The notes under the pieces were generated by a model. That model did not search any database and was not told where the DNA came from. It saw nothing but the letters and a program-made list of their open reading frames with translations. The position numbers and the translations under genes were made by a program. Shown here in pieces: positions 18,854 to 28,167 of a stretch of DNA of 62,766 nt. Every line of letters starts with the position of its first letter. Position 1 is the first letter of the stretch. Source of the stretch: an uncultured Caldilineaceae bacterium (GTDB lineage: Bacteria > Chloroflexota > Anaerolineae > Caldilineales > Caldilineaceae); NCBI GenBank assembly GCA_951813625.1, contig CATOTS010000054.1, forward strand, positions 1 to 62,766, given 5' to 3'.

Positions 18854-18919
18854 CTGGAAGCTGAAAACTATCCCACGACCGCCGACCCCTCCAAACAAGG
18901 CCCCGAAGAACGCACCTGA

Positions 18920-21898
18920 ACCGCGCCCACCGGCCACCCCTGCGCACCCAGCCGCGCCCATACTATCGCCGAACGCCCCTCCGCCTACGGGCCCGGCTGG
19001 CTCGGCGGCTTCCCCAACGACTACGACCGCGGCCACTGCCTCGATTTAGCCCAGCTCGCCGCCTTCCTGCACGAATCGCAACCGAAGACCGCGAGCGCTC
19101 TTAGCCTCACACCCGGCAGCAGCGAAGACACACCCACCCGCCGCAAATTCCTCGCCCGCCTGCAGGGCGAAATCAACAAACGCGGCACCGTCGACGTCCT
19201 GCGCAACGGCGTCAAACATCACAACGTTCACGTCGACCTCTTCTACGGCACGCCCTCACCCGGCAACAAGAAAGCCCAGCTCCACTACGGCCACAACCGC
19301 TTCTCCGTCACCCGCCAGCTGCGCTACAGCAACGACAACAGCCAGCTCGCGCTCGACCTCTGCCTCTTCATCAACGGCCTGCCCGCCGCCACCTTCGAAC
19401 TCAAAAACAGCCTCACCAAACAGACCGTCGAGGACGCCGTCGAGCAGTACCGCCGCGACCGCAACCCGCGCGAACCCCTCTTCGCCCAGGGCCGCTGCCT
19501 CGCCCACTTCGCCGTCGACGATCACGAAGTGCGCTTCTGCACCAACCTGCAGGGCAAAGCCTCCTGGTTCCTGCCCTTCAACCGCGGCTGGGACGACGGC
19601 GCCGGCAACCCGCCCAACCCCAACGGGCTCAAGACCGACTACCTCTGGAAAGAAACGCTCACCCGCGACAGCCTCACCAACATCATCGAGAACTACGCCC
19701 AGCGCGTCGAGATCAAAGGCGGCAAGGGCGGCAAGAAAAGCAACCGCCAGATCTGGCCCCGCTACCACCAGCTCGACGTCGTGCGTAAACTGCTGACCCA
19801 CGTCTCCGCCGCCGGCGTCGGCAAACGCTACCTCATCCAGCACTCGGCCGGCAGCGGCAAGTCCAACTCGATCGCCTGGCTCGCCCACCAGCTCATCGGC
19901 ATCGAACAGGAGGGCAGCCCGCTGCTCGACTCGGTCGTCGTCGTCACCGACCGCCGCCTCCTCGACCGCCAGATCCAGGACACGATCAAACAGTTCGCCC
20001 AGGTCGGCTCCATCGTCGGCCACGCCGAAAAATCAAAGGACCTGCGCCGTCTCCTGCAGGAAGGCAAGCGCATCATCATCACCACCGTCCAGAAGTTCCC
20101 CTTCATCCTCGACGACATCGGCGACGCGCCCAAGCACAACCGCTTCGCCATCATCATCGACGAAGCCCACTCCAGCCAGGGCGGACGCACCGCGGCCGCG
20201 CTCAACATCGCGCTCGGCGAGGCCGGCGCCGAGGCCGAGGAAGAGACCACCGAGGACGTGATCAACCGGCTCATGCAGGGCAAAAAGCTGCTGCCCAACG
20301 CCAGCTACTTCGCCTTCACCGCCACGCCCAAGAACAAGACGCTCGAAATCTTCGGGACCCCCGATCCCCAGGGCGGCGCCACCCGCTTCCTGCCCTTCCA
20401 CAGCTACACCATGAAACAGGCCATCCAGGAAGGCTTCATCATGGATGTGCTGGCGCACTACACCGCGGTCGACAGCTACTACCGCCTCGTCAAAACGGTC
20501 GAGGACGACCCCGAGTTCGACACCCGCCGCGCCGCCAAAAAGTTGCGCCGCTACGTCGAAAACCACGACTACGCCGTCGGCCTCAAAGCCGAGATCATGG
20601 TTGACCATTTCCACGAACAGGTGCTGGCGCCGGGCAAACTCGGCGGCCAGGCGCGCGCCATGGTCGTCACCGACAGCATCGAGCGCGCCATCCACTACTA
20701 CCACGCCATCCGCGCCTACCTGCAGGAACGCAAAAGTCCCCACCAGACCCTCGTCGCCTTCTCCGGCGAACCCGAATACAAGGGAGAGAAGGTCACCGAG
20801 GCCAGTCTCAACGGCTTCCCCTCCAGCCGCATCGCCGACAATTTCCAGCAGGACCCCTACCGCTTCCTCATCTGCGCCGAAAAGTTCCAGACCGGCTACG
20901 ACGAGCCCCTCCTGCACACGATGTACGTCGACAAGGTGCTCTCCGGCGTCAAGGCCGTCCAGACCCTCTCCCGTCTCAACCGCGCCCACACCAAGAAGCG
21001 CGACGTCTTCGTGCTCGACTTCAGCAACGAAACCGACACCATCCGCGACGCCTTCGAGCCCTACTACCGCACCACCATCCTCGCCGACGAGACCGACCCC
21101 AACAAGCTGCACGATCTCAAGGCCGCGCTCGACGGCTACCAGGTCTACCGCCCCCAACAGATCGACCACTTTGTCACGCGCTACCTCGACGGCGCGCCGC
21201 GCGAGCAGCTCGACCCCACCCTCGACGCCTGCGTCGCGCTCTACCTCGACCAGCTCGACGAAGACGGCCAAGTCGACTTCAAGGGCAAGGCCAAGTCCTT
21301 CCTGCGCACCTACGAGTTCCTGGCCGCCATCCTGCCCTACACCAACGCCGAGTGGGAGAAACTCTCCATCTTCCTCCACTTTCTTGTCCTGAAGCTGCCC
21401 GCCCCAATCGAACCGGACCTCGCGCGCGGCATCCTTGAGGCCATCGACATGGACAGCTACCGCGCCGAGAAGCAGCAGGTCCGCAATATCCACCTCGCCG
21501 ACGAAGACGTCGAAATCGGGCCGGTCCCCGTTGAGGACGGCGGCCACAAGCCGGAGCCCGAGCTCGAGCTGCTGTCCGCCATCATTCGCGACTTCAACGA
21601 CCGTTTCGGCAACATCGCGTGGACAGACGAGGACAAGATTCGGCAGGTCATTACCGAGGAGCTGCCCCGCAAAGTGGCCGCCGACCAGGCCTACCAGAAC
21701 GCGATTGCCAACTCCGACAAGCAGAACGCACGCGTCGAGCACGACCGCGCCCTCGAACGCGCCATGACCGCCCTCCTCGCCGATCACACCGAGCTGTTCA
21801 AGCAGTTCAGCGACAACGAGACCTTCCGCCGCTGGCTGCAGGAGCAAATCTTCACCGCCACCTACACAAGAGGCGAACCCGTCCAAAGGGCCGCCTAG
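18920..21898 (+). CDS. hsdR: Type I restriction enzyme R subunit, start codon missing
   Basis: An open frame of 993 codons begins after TGA 18917-18919 and shows HsdR homology from about 18960 (YGPGWLGGFPNDYDRGHCLD), yet has no ATG or GTG before GTG 19529. Beginning there would remove the endonuclease domain. The N-terminal nuclease core is present (LDLCLFINGLPAATFELKN, with the D...ExK residues). It is followed by the helicase: IQHSAGSGKSNSIAWLAHQL (motif I) and AIIIDEAHSSQGG (motif II), with later motifs YDEPLLHTMYVDKVL and QTLSRLNRAH. The C-terminus is complete (TELFKQFSDNETFRRWLQEQ). No hsdM or hsdS is in the window. Only the first few dozen codons are lost, next to MITE copy 2, so it is probably an inactive orphan. 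Confidence 0.85.
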   Translation, partial: TAPTGHPCAPSRAHTIAERPSAYGPGWLGGFPNDYDRGHCLDLAQLAAFLHESQPKTASALSLTPGSSEDTPTRRKFLARLQGEINKRGTVDVLRNGVKHHNVHVDLFYGTPSPGNKKAQLHYGHNRFSVTRQLRYSNDNSQLALDLCLFINGLPAATFELKNSLTKQTVEDAVEQYRRDRNPREPLFAQGRCLAHFAVDDHEVRFCTNLQGKASWFLPFNRGWDDGAGNPPNPNGLKTDYLWKETLTRDSLTNIIENYAQRVEIKGGKGGKKSNRQIWPRYHQLDVVRKLLTHVSAAGVGKRYLIQHSAGSGKSNSIAWLAHQLIGIEQEGSPLLDSVVVVTDRRLLDRQIQDTIKQFAQVGSIVGHAEKSKDLRRLLQEGKRIIITTVQKFPFILDDIGDAPKHNRFAIIIDEAHSSQGGRTAAALNIALGEAGAEAEEETTEDVINRLMQGKKLLPNASYFAFTATPKNKTLEIFGTPDPQGGATRFLPFHSYTMKQAIQEGFIMDVLAHYTAVDSYYRLVKTVEDDPEFDTRRAAKKLRRYVENHDYAVGLKAEIMVDHFHEQVLAPGKLGGQARAMVVTDSIERAIHYYHAIRAYLQERKSPHQTLVAFSGEPEYKGEKVTEASLNGFPSSRIADNFQQDPYRFLICAEKFQTGYDEPLLHTMYVDKVLSGVKAVQTLSRLNRAHTKKRDVFVLDFSNETDTIRDAFEPYYRTTILADETDPNKLHDLKAALDGYQVYRPQQIDHFVTRYLDGAPREQLDPTLDACVALYLDQLDEDGQVDFKGKAKSFLRTYEFLAAILPYTNAEWEKLSIFLHFLVLKLPAPIEPDLARGILEAIDMDSYRAEKQQVRNIHLADEDVEIGPVPVEDGGHKPEPELELLSAIIRDFNDRFGNIAWTDEDKIRQVITEELPRKVAADQAYQNAIANSDKQNARVEHDRALERAMTALLADHTELFKQFSDNETFRRWLQEQIFTATYTRGEPVQRAA

Positions 21899-22189
21899 GA
21901 TTCCCCCAAACACACCCATACGCCCGCTGGCAAAACGGTATACGCCCTGGCTTCTGCGCACAAGGGTCGTTTCCTGGTACTTGAGGTCCAGATACTCTGC
22001 CCAGAGAATGCTTGGGAGTTGCTGATACATTCGCCCCCTTTGGTATTTCATTGTCGAATTCTTCCGCAGAGGGCATAATAGTCCCGCGTTAAGGGGGAAC
22101 CTGGAGCGTGACCTTCTACTGTGTAGGACAGAAACAGCGCCGACAACGGATCCTGCTCAACTGCACCTCCAAAACGTAGGAGATCCGAC

Positions 22190-23125
22190 ATGCTTCTTGA
22201 CGAACTGATCACAGTCATTGAAACGTTGAAACAGCGAATCGCCGACCACGGCATTGCACTTAGAGAAAACGAAACGCGGACGCGTATGGCGCTGATCGAT
22301 CCACTGCTGCAAGTCCTTGGGTGGGATACATCAGACCCTTCCCTTGTGACACCGGAGTACGGTGCCAGTGGAGGCAAAGCTGACTATGCTCTGCTGGGTC
22401 AGGGTGGGCACCCTACCGCTGCCATCGAAGCCAAGCGGCTGGGCCAACCCTTGCAGCAGCATCTTACTCAGATGGTCACCTACACCACTATGGCAGGGAT
22501 TGCGTACGCTGGCATTACCGACGGCGACCAGTGGGAACTCTACGATGTTTTCCATCCCAGCGCGTTGAAGGATAAGCAACTGCTGAATTTGAGGATTTCG
22601 ACTTCTCCCTCCTATCTTTGTGCCCTCAATCTTCTCCTCATCTGGCGGCCCAACCTGTCTTCAGGTCAGACTCAACAAGCGAATACGCCGATAACTCTCC
22701 GCGGTCATGAAGTTGACCCGCCTCCACCACCGCCACCTGATCCGAAGAAATGGGTCCCTCTGTCGCAGTTCTCCGTTTCGAAGGCAACCAACTGTCCTAA
22801 GGCCATTCGGTTTCCAGATGGCAGTGAACGTACAACCCTGTTCTGGTATGACTTGGTTCTTACGACAGTAGCGTGGCTTTGGGCCAAAGGAGTACTGACA
22901 ACGAACAATATGTCGGCCTTTTCGAGTGAGAAAACTCATCTGGTCCATACCGGAGCAGTCCATCCGTCGGGAAAAACATTTATTAACCCGAAACCTGTTG
23001 CGGAAACGCCCCTAACTCTAGAAGCCAACCTAACCAAGATCGACTCCCTAAGAAAGATGAAAGCTCTACTCAAATATTTCAGTCAGGAACCGGTTTATGT
23101 GCAGGTAGAAAGCAACAGCAAGTAG
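22190..23125 (+). CDS. HsdR N-terminal-like restriction-fold protein
   Basis: Encodes 311 residues. AGGAG lies 8 bases before the ATG. The N-terminal ~130 residues match stand-alone type I R-subunit N-terminal domains: TRMALIDPLLQVLGWD, then GKAD65YAL and IE80AK82RLG, the PD-(D/E)XK residues, then MVTYTTMAGIAYAGITDGDQ. After a proline run (PPPPPPPDP, residues 183-191) comes a C-terminal domain with a substrate- or DNA-binding look (AIRFPDGSERTTLFWYDLVL), not assigned. No helicase or methylase is attached. It lies 291 bp after hsdR; those 291 bp hold no clear gene. A short decayed copy of the C-terminus may exist at 26458-26540. Confidence 0.75.
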   Translation: MLLDELITVIETLKQRIADHGIALRENETRTRMALIDPLLQVLGWDTSDPSLVTPEYGASGGKADYALLGQGGHPTAAIEAKRLGQPLQQHLTQMVTYTTMAGIAYAGITDGDQWELYDVFHPSALKDKQLLNLRISTSPSYLCALNLLLIWRPNLSSGQTQQANTPITLRGHEVDPPPPPPPDPKKWVPLSQFSVSKATNCPKAIRFPDGSERTTLFWYDLVLTTVAWLWAKGVLTTNNMSAFSSEKTHLVHTGAVHPSGKTFINPKPVAETPLTLEANLTKIDSLRKMKALLKYFSQEPVYVQVESNSK

Positions 23126-23226
23126 GAGCCCCCCTGCCCCGACGACCTCATCCTCAAAGACTACAACTTCGCCCACACCCCGCGCCCACCAACCCGCCGC
23201 CCGCTCCCTACCCGCCCGCCAGCCGT

Positions 23227-25653
23227 TCAAAGCCGCCCGGCCGAATTCCCCTCCCGCGCAGCCGCCCTCGCCATCCGGTACCCGACCCGCGGCTCAGTGA
23301 AAATATAGACCGGATTGTCGGCGGCGTCGCCCAGCCGGCGCCGCAGCGTGCTGATCACCGTGCGCATCGGCCGCAGGTCGCCGTAGCCCTCCACGCCCCA
23401 AATCTTCCGCAGCAGATACTCGTAGGTCAGCACCTGGCCGGCATTGAGCGAAAGTTCGACCAGCATCCGGTACTCGATCGCAGTCAGTCGCACGCGCTCA
23501 CCGGCAAGCGTCACCTGGCGTGTGATGTAGTCGATAACCAGTTCGCCCACAACGAAAGGCTCCACCGGGTCCGGGCCGCTCCACTTGCGCAACGCGCCGC
23601 GGATACGCGCCGTCAGCTCCGTCGGCGAGAACGGCTTGACTACGTAATCGGCCGCGCCCATGTCGATCGCCCGCGCAATCAGCTGGTCCTGGCCGTAGGC
23701 CGACAGGAAGATAACCGGCACTTCGTCGATCGCCAGCAGCTCCTGCATCAGCTCGATGCCGTCGGTTCCCGGCAGCATCAGATCAAGCAGCGCCAGCTGC
23801 GGCCTCTTCTCATACATCAGCGCCAGCGCCTCCTGCGGGTCCGCGGTCACGATCGGCGTGTAACCGGCCTTGGCCAGCGCGTCGCGCACATACCTGAGCG
23901 CCTGGAGGTCGTCGTCCACCGCCAGGACGCGCACCCGCTCCTTCACCGCCGCCGGCGCAGAGCGGGTTGAAGGTTGCGAGGGTCTGTCAGGCAAAACGTT
24001 CCCAGGCTGTTCAACGGTCGGAACCGTGAAAGTAACCGTCGTTCCCAGGCCCGGTCCGTCGCTCTCGGCCCAGATGCGGCCGCCGTGCGCCTCGACGATC
24101 CCCTTGCAGATCGCAAGGCCCAGGCCTGTGTCGCCGCCCTGGTCCTCGGCATCCAGCCGCGAGAATTTCCTGAACAGGTGCGGCAGACTCGCCGCCGGGA
24201 TCCCCTTGCCTCTGTCGGAAACCGAGACCACGACGAGAAGCCCTTCCTGCGCCGCGCGCACACCGATCGGCAACCTGTCGGACGCGTGCCTGGCCGCGTT
24301 GGCCAGCAGGTTGCTCAACACCTGGACCATGCGCAGCCGGTCGGCCATGATCCAGGGCAGGTCCGGTTCAAGGTCGATATGCAGTTCGTGTTCGCCCCCG
24401 CCGCTGCGAAAGGCGCTGTCGGCCTCGTCCACCAGCGCCGCCACGTCAGAGGGTTTGGGGAAGACCGAAAGCGTGCCCGACTCGATGCGCGCCACGTCGA
24501 GAAGGTCGGCGATCAGCTCGCGCATGCGGTCGGCCTGCGTGTCGATGATCCGGTGAAACTGCTGCGTTTCAGAGGGATTGAGCGAGGCGGAGGGGTCGAG
24601 CAGCGTCGTAATCGAGCCCTTCACCGAAGTGAGCGGCGTGCGCAGCTCGTGGCTCACCATCGCCAGGAACTCGGCCCGCATCCGTTCCAACTCCTGCAGC
24701 GGCGTCATATCCTGCAGGGTGAAGACGAAGGAGATGATCTCACCGTCCTGCGCGCGGATTGGCGTCCCGTTTACCAGGGCTGCCATAGAGCGTCCGTCCG
24801 GCACGGAATATACGATCTCCTCGGCGGGCACAGGTCCCTCGTCCAGGAGCGACTGGCCGACAGGGACCTCCGCCAAAGTGTACTCCCGTCCGTCGGCGCG
24901 TCGAATCGTCATCGCTTTCATAAGCTGCTCCAGCGAGTCGCCCGGCGTTCTCAGGCTCTCGAACATCCTCGCCATTTCGCGGTTGTACGACACAAGCTCC
25001 TCTGTCTTGGCGTTGAAGACCGCCACACCCACCGGCGAGGTGTTGATCAGCGTCTCCAGATAGGCCCTGGTCTCCTGTTCCTCGCGGTAGCGGCGCGCGT
25101 TGGCGATGACCAGCGCAGCCTGCGACGCGAACACGACCAGGACCTCTTCGTCTTCACGCGTGAATTCAAGGCCTTCACCTTTCTCGCCGACGTAGATGTG
25201 GCCGGCCAGCTCGTTCAGATGCAGGATCGGCGCCATCAGAAAGGCGAGGACGGGGCTTATCTCCATCGGTGGGGTGAACTCGGGAAGACCCAGCGCCCTC
25301 ACATAGTTTTGGAAGTCTGCAACGCGCAGCGGTTGTGAGATTTTGCCAAGATGATCGAAGAACTTCAGGTGACGCGGCATGTTCCAGAACATCTGCGCCG
25401 CATCCGAGGTCACGCCGTGCGTGACGAAGTCCTGCACCTGCCCGGCATCGTTGAAAAGCGTGATCACGCCGTATGTGGCCCCCGTCAACGCGCAGGCGCT
25501 GTCGAGAACGCCGGTCAGGACCGTGTCGAACTCCAGACTCTCGTTGATGCGATGGCTCGCCTCACTCAGCCTGGACAGACGTTCGCGCAGCGTTGCATTC
25601 TCTCGCGCCAGCTCTTCCGCTCGCATTGTCTCGTTATCTCCTTCGAACTTCAA
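23227..25653 (-). CDS. Hybrid sensor kinase/response regulator (GAF-PAS-HisKA-HATPase-REC-winged helix)
   Basis: Encodes 808 residues without a membrane segment, so a cytoplasmic sensor. Order: coiled start (~10-40), GAF (~40-190), PAS (~200-320), HisKA with MVSH335ELRTPL, HATPase_c (N-box LSNLLANAARHA, GTGLGLAICKGIVEAHGG-type G2), receiver (VDDD...LLD624LMLPG, phospho-acceptor D624, VVKPF), then an OmpR/PhoB-type winged helix (LTAIEYRMLVELSLNAGQVL...VGYRMAR). Kinase, receiver and DNA-binding output are in one chain, so it could sense, autophosphorylate and bind DNA without a separate partner. The signal and regulon are unknown. The broken paralogue at 4-1731 shows the family has duplicated and one copy is decaying. 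Confidence 0.9.
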   Translation of the reverse strand: MKFEGDNETMRAEELARENATLRERLSRLSEASHRINESLEFDTVLTGVLDSACALTGATYGVITLFNDAGQVQDFVTHGVTSDAAQMFWNMPRHLKFFDHLGKISQPLRVADFQNYVRALGLPEFTPPMEISPVLAFLMAPILHLNELAGHIYVGEKGEGLEFTREDEEVLVVFASQAALVIANARRYREEQETRAYLETLINTSPVGVAVFNAKTEELVSYNREMARMFESLRTPGDSLEQLMKAMTIRRADGREYTLAEVPVGQSLLDEGPVPAEEIVYSVPDGRSMAALVNGTPIRAQDGEIISFVFTLQDMTPLQELERMRAEFLAMVSHELRTPLTSVKGSITTLLDPSASLNPSETQQFHRIIDTQADRMRELIADLLDVARIESGTLSVFPKPSDVAALVDEADSAFRSGGGEHELHIDLEPDLPWIMADRLRMVQVLSNLLANAARHASDRLPIGVRAAQEGLLVVVSVSDRGKGIPAASLPHLFRKFSRLDAEDQGGDTGLGLAICKGIVEAHGGRIWAESDGPGLGTTVTFTVPTVEQPGNVLPDRPSQPSTRSAPAAVKERVRVLAVDDDLQALRYVRDALAKAGYTPIVTADPQEALALMYEKRPQLALLDLMLPGTDGIELMQELLAIDEVPVIFLSAYGQDQLIARAIDMGAADYVVKPFSPTELTARIRGALRKWSGPDPVEPFVVGELVIDYITRQVTLAGERVRLTAIEYRMLVELSLNAGQVLTYEYLLRKIWGVEGYGDLRPMRTVISTLRRRLGDAADNPVYIFTEPRVGYRMARAAAREGNSAGRL

Positions 25654-25734
25654 CAGACGCGCTGCCTCCCTGCTTACGCACAGGCTGCAGGCGCCGCCGC
25701 GGTACGGTTCATTCCGGGCTATTGTGCCCGACCC

Positions 25735-25800
25735 GGTCCAAACTTACAATAATTAACTGATATATTCGTCAATTTCTCACAACTATCTTATACAGGTCGG
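25735..25800 (-). promoter_or_regulatory. AT-rich promoter region for the sensor kinase
   Basis: A markedly AT-rich stretch upstream of the kinase in an otherwise GC-rich region. On the minus strand TTTACA and TATAAG are 15 bases apart, and further on TTGACG precedes AT-rich sequence. The exact start site is not decided by sequence. Confidence 0.4.
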
Positions 25801-25804
25801 ATAT

Positions 25805-26457
25805 ACTTGTAAAATGCCAGGCTCTTCGCCCGAGATTTCCTCGCGGCGTCTAGCGGCTAAAACCGCGGCCCGGCCAGCCTTCTGTGCGCCCTGTGCGTGT
25901 ACCCGGCGAACTCCACAACCAATGTTTACGCTCATGCCGAGGAACGGAAGGCGGCCGGGTCCGTGTTCGCCTTGAACGGAGGCCTGGTCCCGCTGGTGAA
26001 TGAGCCGGCGCCGGCCCCGTGCATCGCGGCAACGCCTGACGCCGACCGAGGAACGGGACCCCCGGGCCTGGACCGGCGGGGGCGGCAGCACAGGAATGGC
26101 GTATCGAACCCGAACAGGAACGAAAGCCCTGTGGCAATCGGACTGATCCTCTTCAGCGCGGCGCTCGCGACCGCGCTCGTTCTCTTCTTCCTGATTACCG
26201 ACGCCCCGCGCAAGGATAGCGCGGATGAACGAACAGCTGGCAGAGAATAACGCCGCCGCGCCGGCCGGCGTGGGCGAGGCCGTCCCGGTCAACCTGCTAG
26301 CGGCCGCGCCCGGCCTCGTCCTTGTTGCTGTCTTTCTGCGCCGCATACCGATCGTCTGAGCGCCATCGCCGCCCGTAGGACGAGTTCGGCAAGCCTTTGG
26401 TGAAGCCCAGCAAGAATTCCTGCCTCCACGCAGACGCAGCAACGCAGCCGGCAGTTG
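25805..26457. other. Region without a firmly supported gene
   Basis: Two short overlapping plus-strand frames stand out. GTG 26131 to 26250 encodes a single hydrophobic segment (VAIGLILFSAALATALVLFF) with a charged tail. ATG 26225 to 26359 encodes 44 residues, with AAGGA upstream and a hydrophobic C-terminal half. They could be small membrane proteins or remnants; nothing else supports them. Confidence 0.3.
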
Positions 26458-26540
26458 ACAACGCATTCCGCCCCAAGACTGTCCCGGGAACGCCTCCGAT
26501 TGTCCAAGCCAACCAAAGCAAGATCGACCCCCCAAAAAGA
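26458..26540 (+). pseudogene. Possible decayed C-terminal fragment of the 22190-type protein
   Basis: The frame reads NAFRPKTVPGTPPIVQANQS then KID, matching TFINPKPVAETPLTLEANLT then KID near the end of the protein at 22190-23125. An indel after KID breaks the frame, and a truncated MITE-like element starts 7 bp later. The match is short, hence the low confidence. Confidence 0.35.
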
Positions 26541-26546
26541 TGAAAC

Positions 26547-26685
26547 GTAACCACTCAGCCGCTATCGGTCTGTGCCCCTGAACGGGGCGAGCGAAGGTCT
26601 ATTCTCTCCCCTTGCCTTTTGGACGGTCGGCCCTGCGGCCCTCCCTTGTGCGGGGGGACTCCCCCCGCAACGCCCCCCTGACACC
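26547..26685 (+). mobile_element. MITE-like element, 3'-truncated copy
   Basis: Starts with the terminal repeat GTAACCACTCAGCC and runs through the central palindrome (26650-26668). It then departs from the full-length copies after the CAACGCCCCCCT stretch. Only the left half is present. Confidence 0.75.
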
Positions 26686-26767
26686 CCTCCACCCGCGCCG
26701 TGCTTGGCGCGAAACATGGCGCCCGCCACCGCCCACTGTCCACCGCCCCCTGTCCACCGCCCCCGGC

Positions 26768-26806
26768 AGTTCCTGGCAACTGGCAACCGACAACTGGCCA
26801 CTGCAG
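26768..26806. repeat. Heptameric short tandem repeat (AACTGGC type)
   Basis: 7-bp units AACTGGC, AACCGAC, AACTGGC and CACTGCA in register. Confidence 0.65.
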
Positions 26807-26819
26807 TTCCGGACGTTCG

Positions 26820-26990
26820 GCCCTGCGGCCCAACGCGCCGCCCCCTAATCGGCGAACGCCGCGGCCGCCGTAGGGGCAGGCCTTGTGCCTGCCCTGTGCC
26901 CCCCCCAAAAAAAGCCGGTAAACAATTTCAGCTACCGCTGGCTTGAATTCCACGCCAAACGATTCCCACCCCAAGTGTGCGATGCGCCCC
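26820..26990 (+). repeat. Dispersed ~165-bp repeat with a covarying hairpin, copy A
   Basis: Similar over most of its length to 41995-42160, including CAATTTCAGCTACCGCTGGC and CCAAACGATTCCCACCCCA. It contains GGGCAGGC/GCCTGCCC around the loop CTTGT. In both places it follows a MITE core, suggesting a larger composite repeat. Confidence 0.75.
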
Positions 26991-27007
26991 GGCCAAACGA
27001 ACCGGCA

Positions 27008-27035
27008 TGGAAACACCGCAACAGTACGGTATACT
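27008..27035 (+). promoter_or_regulatory. Promoter of the RHH/DUF433/DUF5615 operon
   Basis: TGGAAA-16-TATACT, matching 16635-16662 in sequence and spacing, followed by the same CGCATACAACGATGCG stretch upstream of the RHH start. Confidence 0.6.
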
Positions 27036-27095
27036 ACAGGGACCGCATACAACGATGCGTTTCATGTCAAATCGCGCCAGAAGATAAGGAGTACC

Positions 27096-27450
27096 GTGTG
27101 CCGTCCGACGGCCGATGAACTCGCAGACATGTCCGACAGCGGCCTCGACATCTCGCTCTTCCTCACCAATCAGGGAGAAATGAAGCAGCCGCTTGCCAGC
27201 ATCCGCGTCGATATCCCGCAGGAAATGCTTGAAAGAACTCGACCGGCTGGCAGCCGGGCTGCATGTCGCCAGACTTAAGGCTGAGCCCGAAGCCCCTCAG
27301 AAGTTGCCCGATCGTCAGATCGATACCCCTGACATCCCCGAACTCCTCAGCTGGACTGGCGCCCGCCGCGGCCTCCTCTGTCGCCCCGTCGAACACCAGG
27401 TCCTCTGCCGCCGGCAAGTCGAGCGTCGCAACAAGGAGAAAAACAGATGA
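27096..27450 (+). pseudogene. Decayed RHH plus BrnA-like antitoxin, fused by deletion
   Basis: AAGGAG four bases before GTG 27096 and the first 45 codons match the RHH gene at 16723. A one-base insertion near 27227 (GCTTGAAAG for GCTGAAAG) shifts the frame. The second frame reads ELDRLAAGLHV, then skips the last RHH helix and runs into DTPDIPELLSWTGARRGLLC, the BrnA-like motif. The stop overlaps the next start (ATGA at 27447-27450), so translation into the following antitoxin could still be coupled. Confidence 0.65.
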
Positions 27451-27674
27451 CAAACTGGGAATCGTGCAAGGCTGTAGAACGGCACGCGGACAGACTCAGC
27501 GGAGCCTGGGTGTTTCAAGGCACACGTATTCCCGTGTCCGCTCTCTTCGAAAACCTTCGTGACGGAGCTACCGTAGAGCAGTTTCTGGAGTGGTTCCCCG
27601 GCGTAGAGCGATGGAAGGTCGAAGCTGCACTGGAGCACGAAGTGAAAGCTTTGACAGTTACAGTTCAACCTTGA
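27447..27674 (+). CDS. DUF433 antitoxin
   Basis: Encodes 75 residues. VSGAWVFQGTRIPVSALFEN-type sequence (here LSGAWVFQGTRIPVSALFEN) and DGATVEQFLEWFPGV are diagnostic of DUF433, a winged-helix antitoxin family paired with DUF5615 PIN-like toxins. Its stop overlaps the toxin's TTG start (TTGA at 27671-27674), so the two are translated together. The protein would bind and inhibit the toxin and repress the promoter at 27008. Confidence 0.85.
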   Translation: MTNWESCKAVERHADRLSGAWVFQGTRIPVSALFENLRDGATVEQFLEWFPGVERWKVEAALEHEVKALTVTVQP

Positions 27675-27988
27675 GAATACGAATTGATCAGGGCACGCCG
27701 GCCCCACTGCGCCGCTTTCTCGCCGGACATTCAGTGGATACAGCCTACGAGAGGGGATGGTCTGACATGCAAAACGGTGACCTTCTCGACAAAGCGGAGG
27801 AGGACGGATTCGAACTACTGATCACCACCGACCAGAATCTACGCTACCAGCAAAATCTTGCCGGAAGGCGGTTGGGAATTCTCATTTTGCTCTCGACTTC
27901 CTGGCCTCGTATCAAACTCAGAATTGGAGAAATCCAGGCCGCTGTCAATAGGATGCAGCCAGGGGACTACAGAGAAGTTGCCGTCTAG
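27671..27988 (+). CDS. DUF5615 PIN-like toxin
   Basis: Encodes 105 residues from TTG 27671, which overlaps the antitoxin stop and gives the family's usual start (RIRIDQGTPAPLRRFLAGHS). ERGWSDMQNGDLLDKAEEDG and LLITTDQNLRYQQNL carry the acidic residues of the Mut7-C/PIN-like fold. Expected to be a ribonuclease neutralised by the upstream DUF433 protein. No damage is visible, so the pair is probably active. Confidence 0.85.
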   Translation: MRIRIDQGTPAPLRRFLAGHSVDTAYERGWSDMQNGDLLDKAEEDGFELLITTDQNLRYQQNLAGRRLGILILLSTSWPRIKLRIGEIQAAVNRMQPGDYREVAV

Positions 27989-28167
27989 CGGATTCATAAA
28001 GCATTGCACGACCGCTCAGCCAATCCGCACCCCTAACCCCCTCCCCCCTGATCCCCAATCCAGTTGCCGTGTACCGTCCCGCAAGGCATAATGTGTCCAC
28101 GCCAGGGGGGAACGCGCCGTCATCAACAAGACGCGCCAGTTGCAGCGACCACCCGGCCGAGGAACGC

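Noticed and set aside
19529..21898. Taking GTG 19529 as the natural start of hsdR
   Set aside because: Homology continues in frame for about 190 codons upstream, including the nuclease core, so this start would be an artefact of the missing 5' end.
20033..22051. A 672-codon open frame on the minus strand opposite hsdR
   Set aside because: It is the antisense shadow of a GC-rich gene whose plus-strand frame has clear helicase motifs; the shadow has none.
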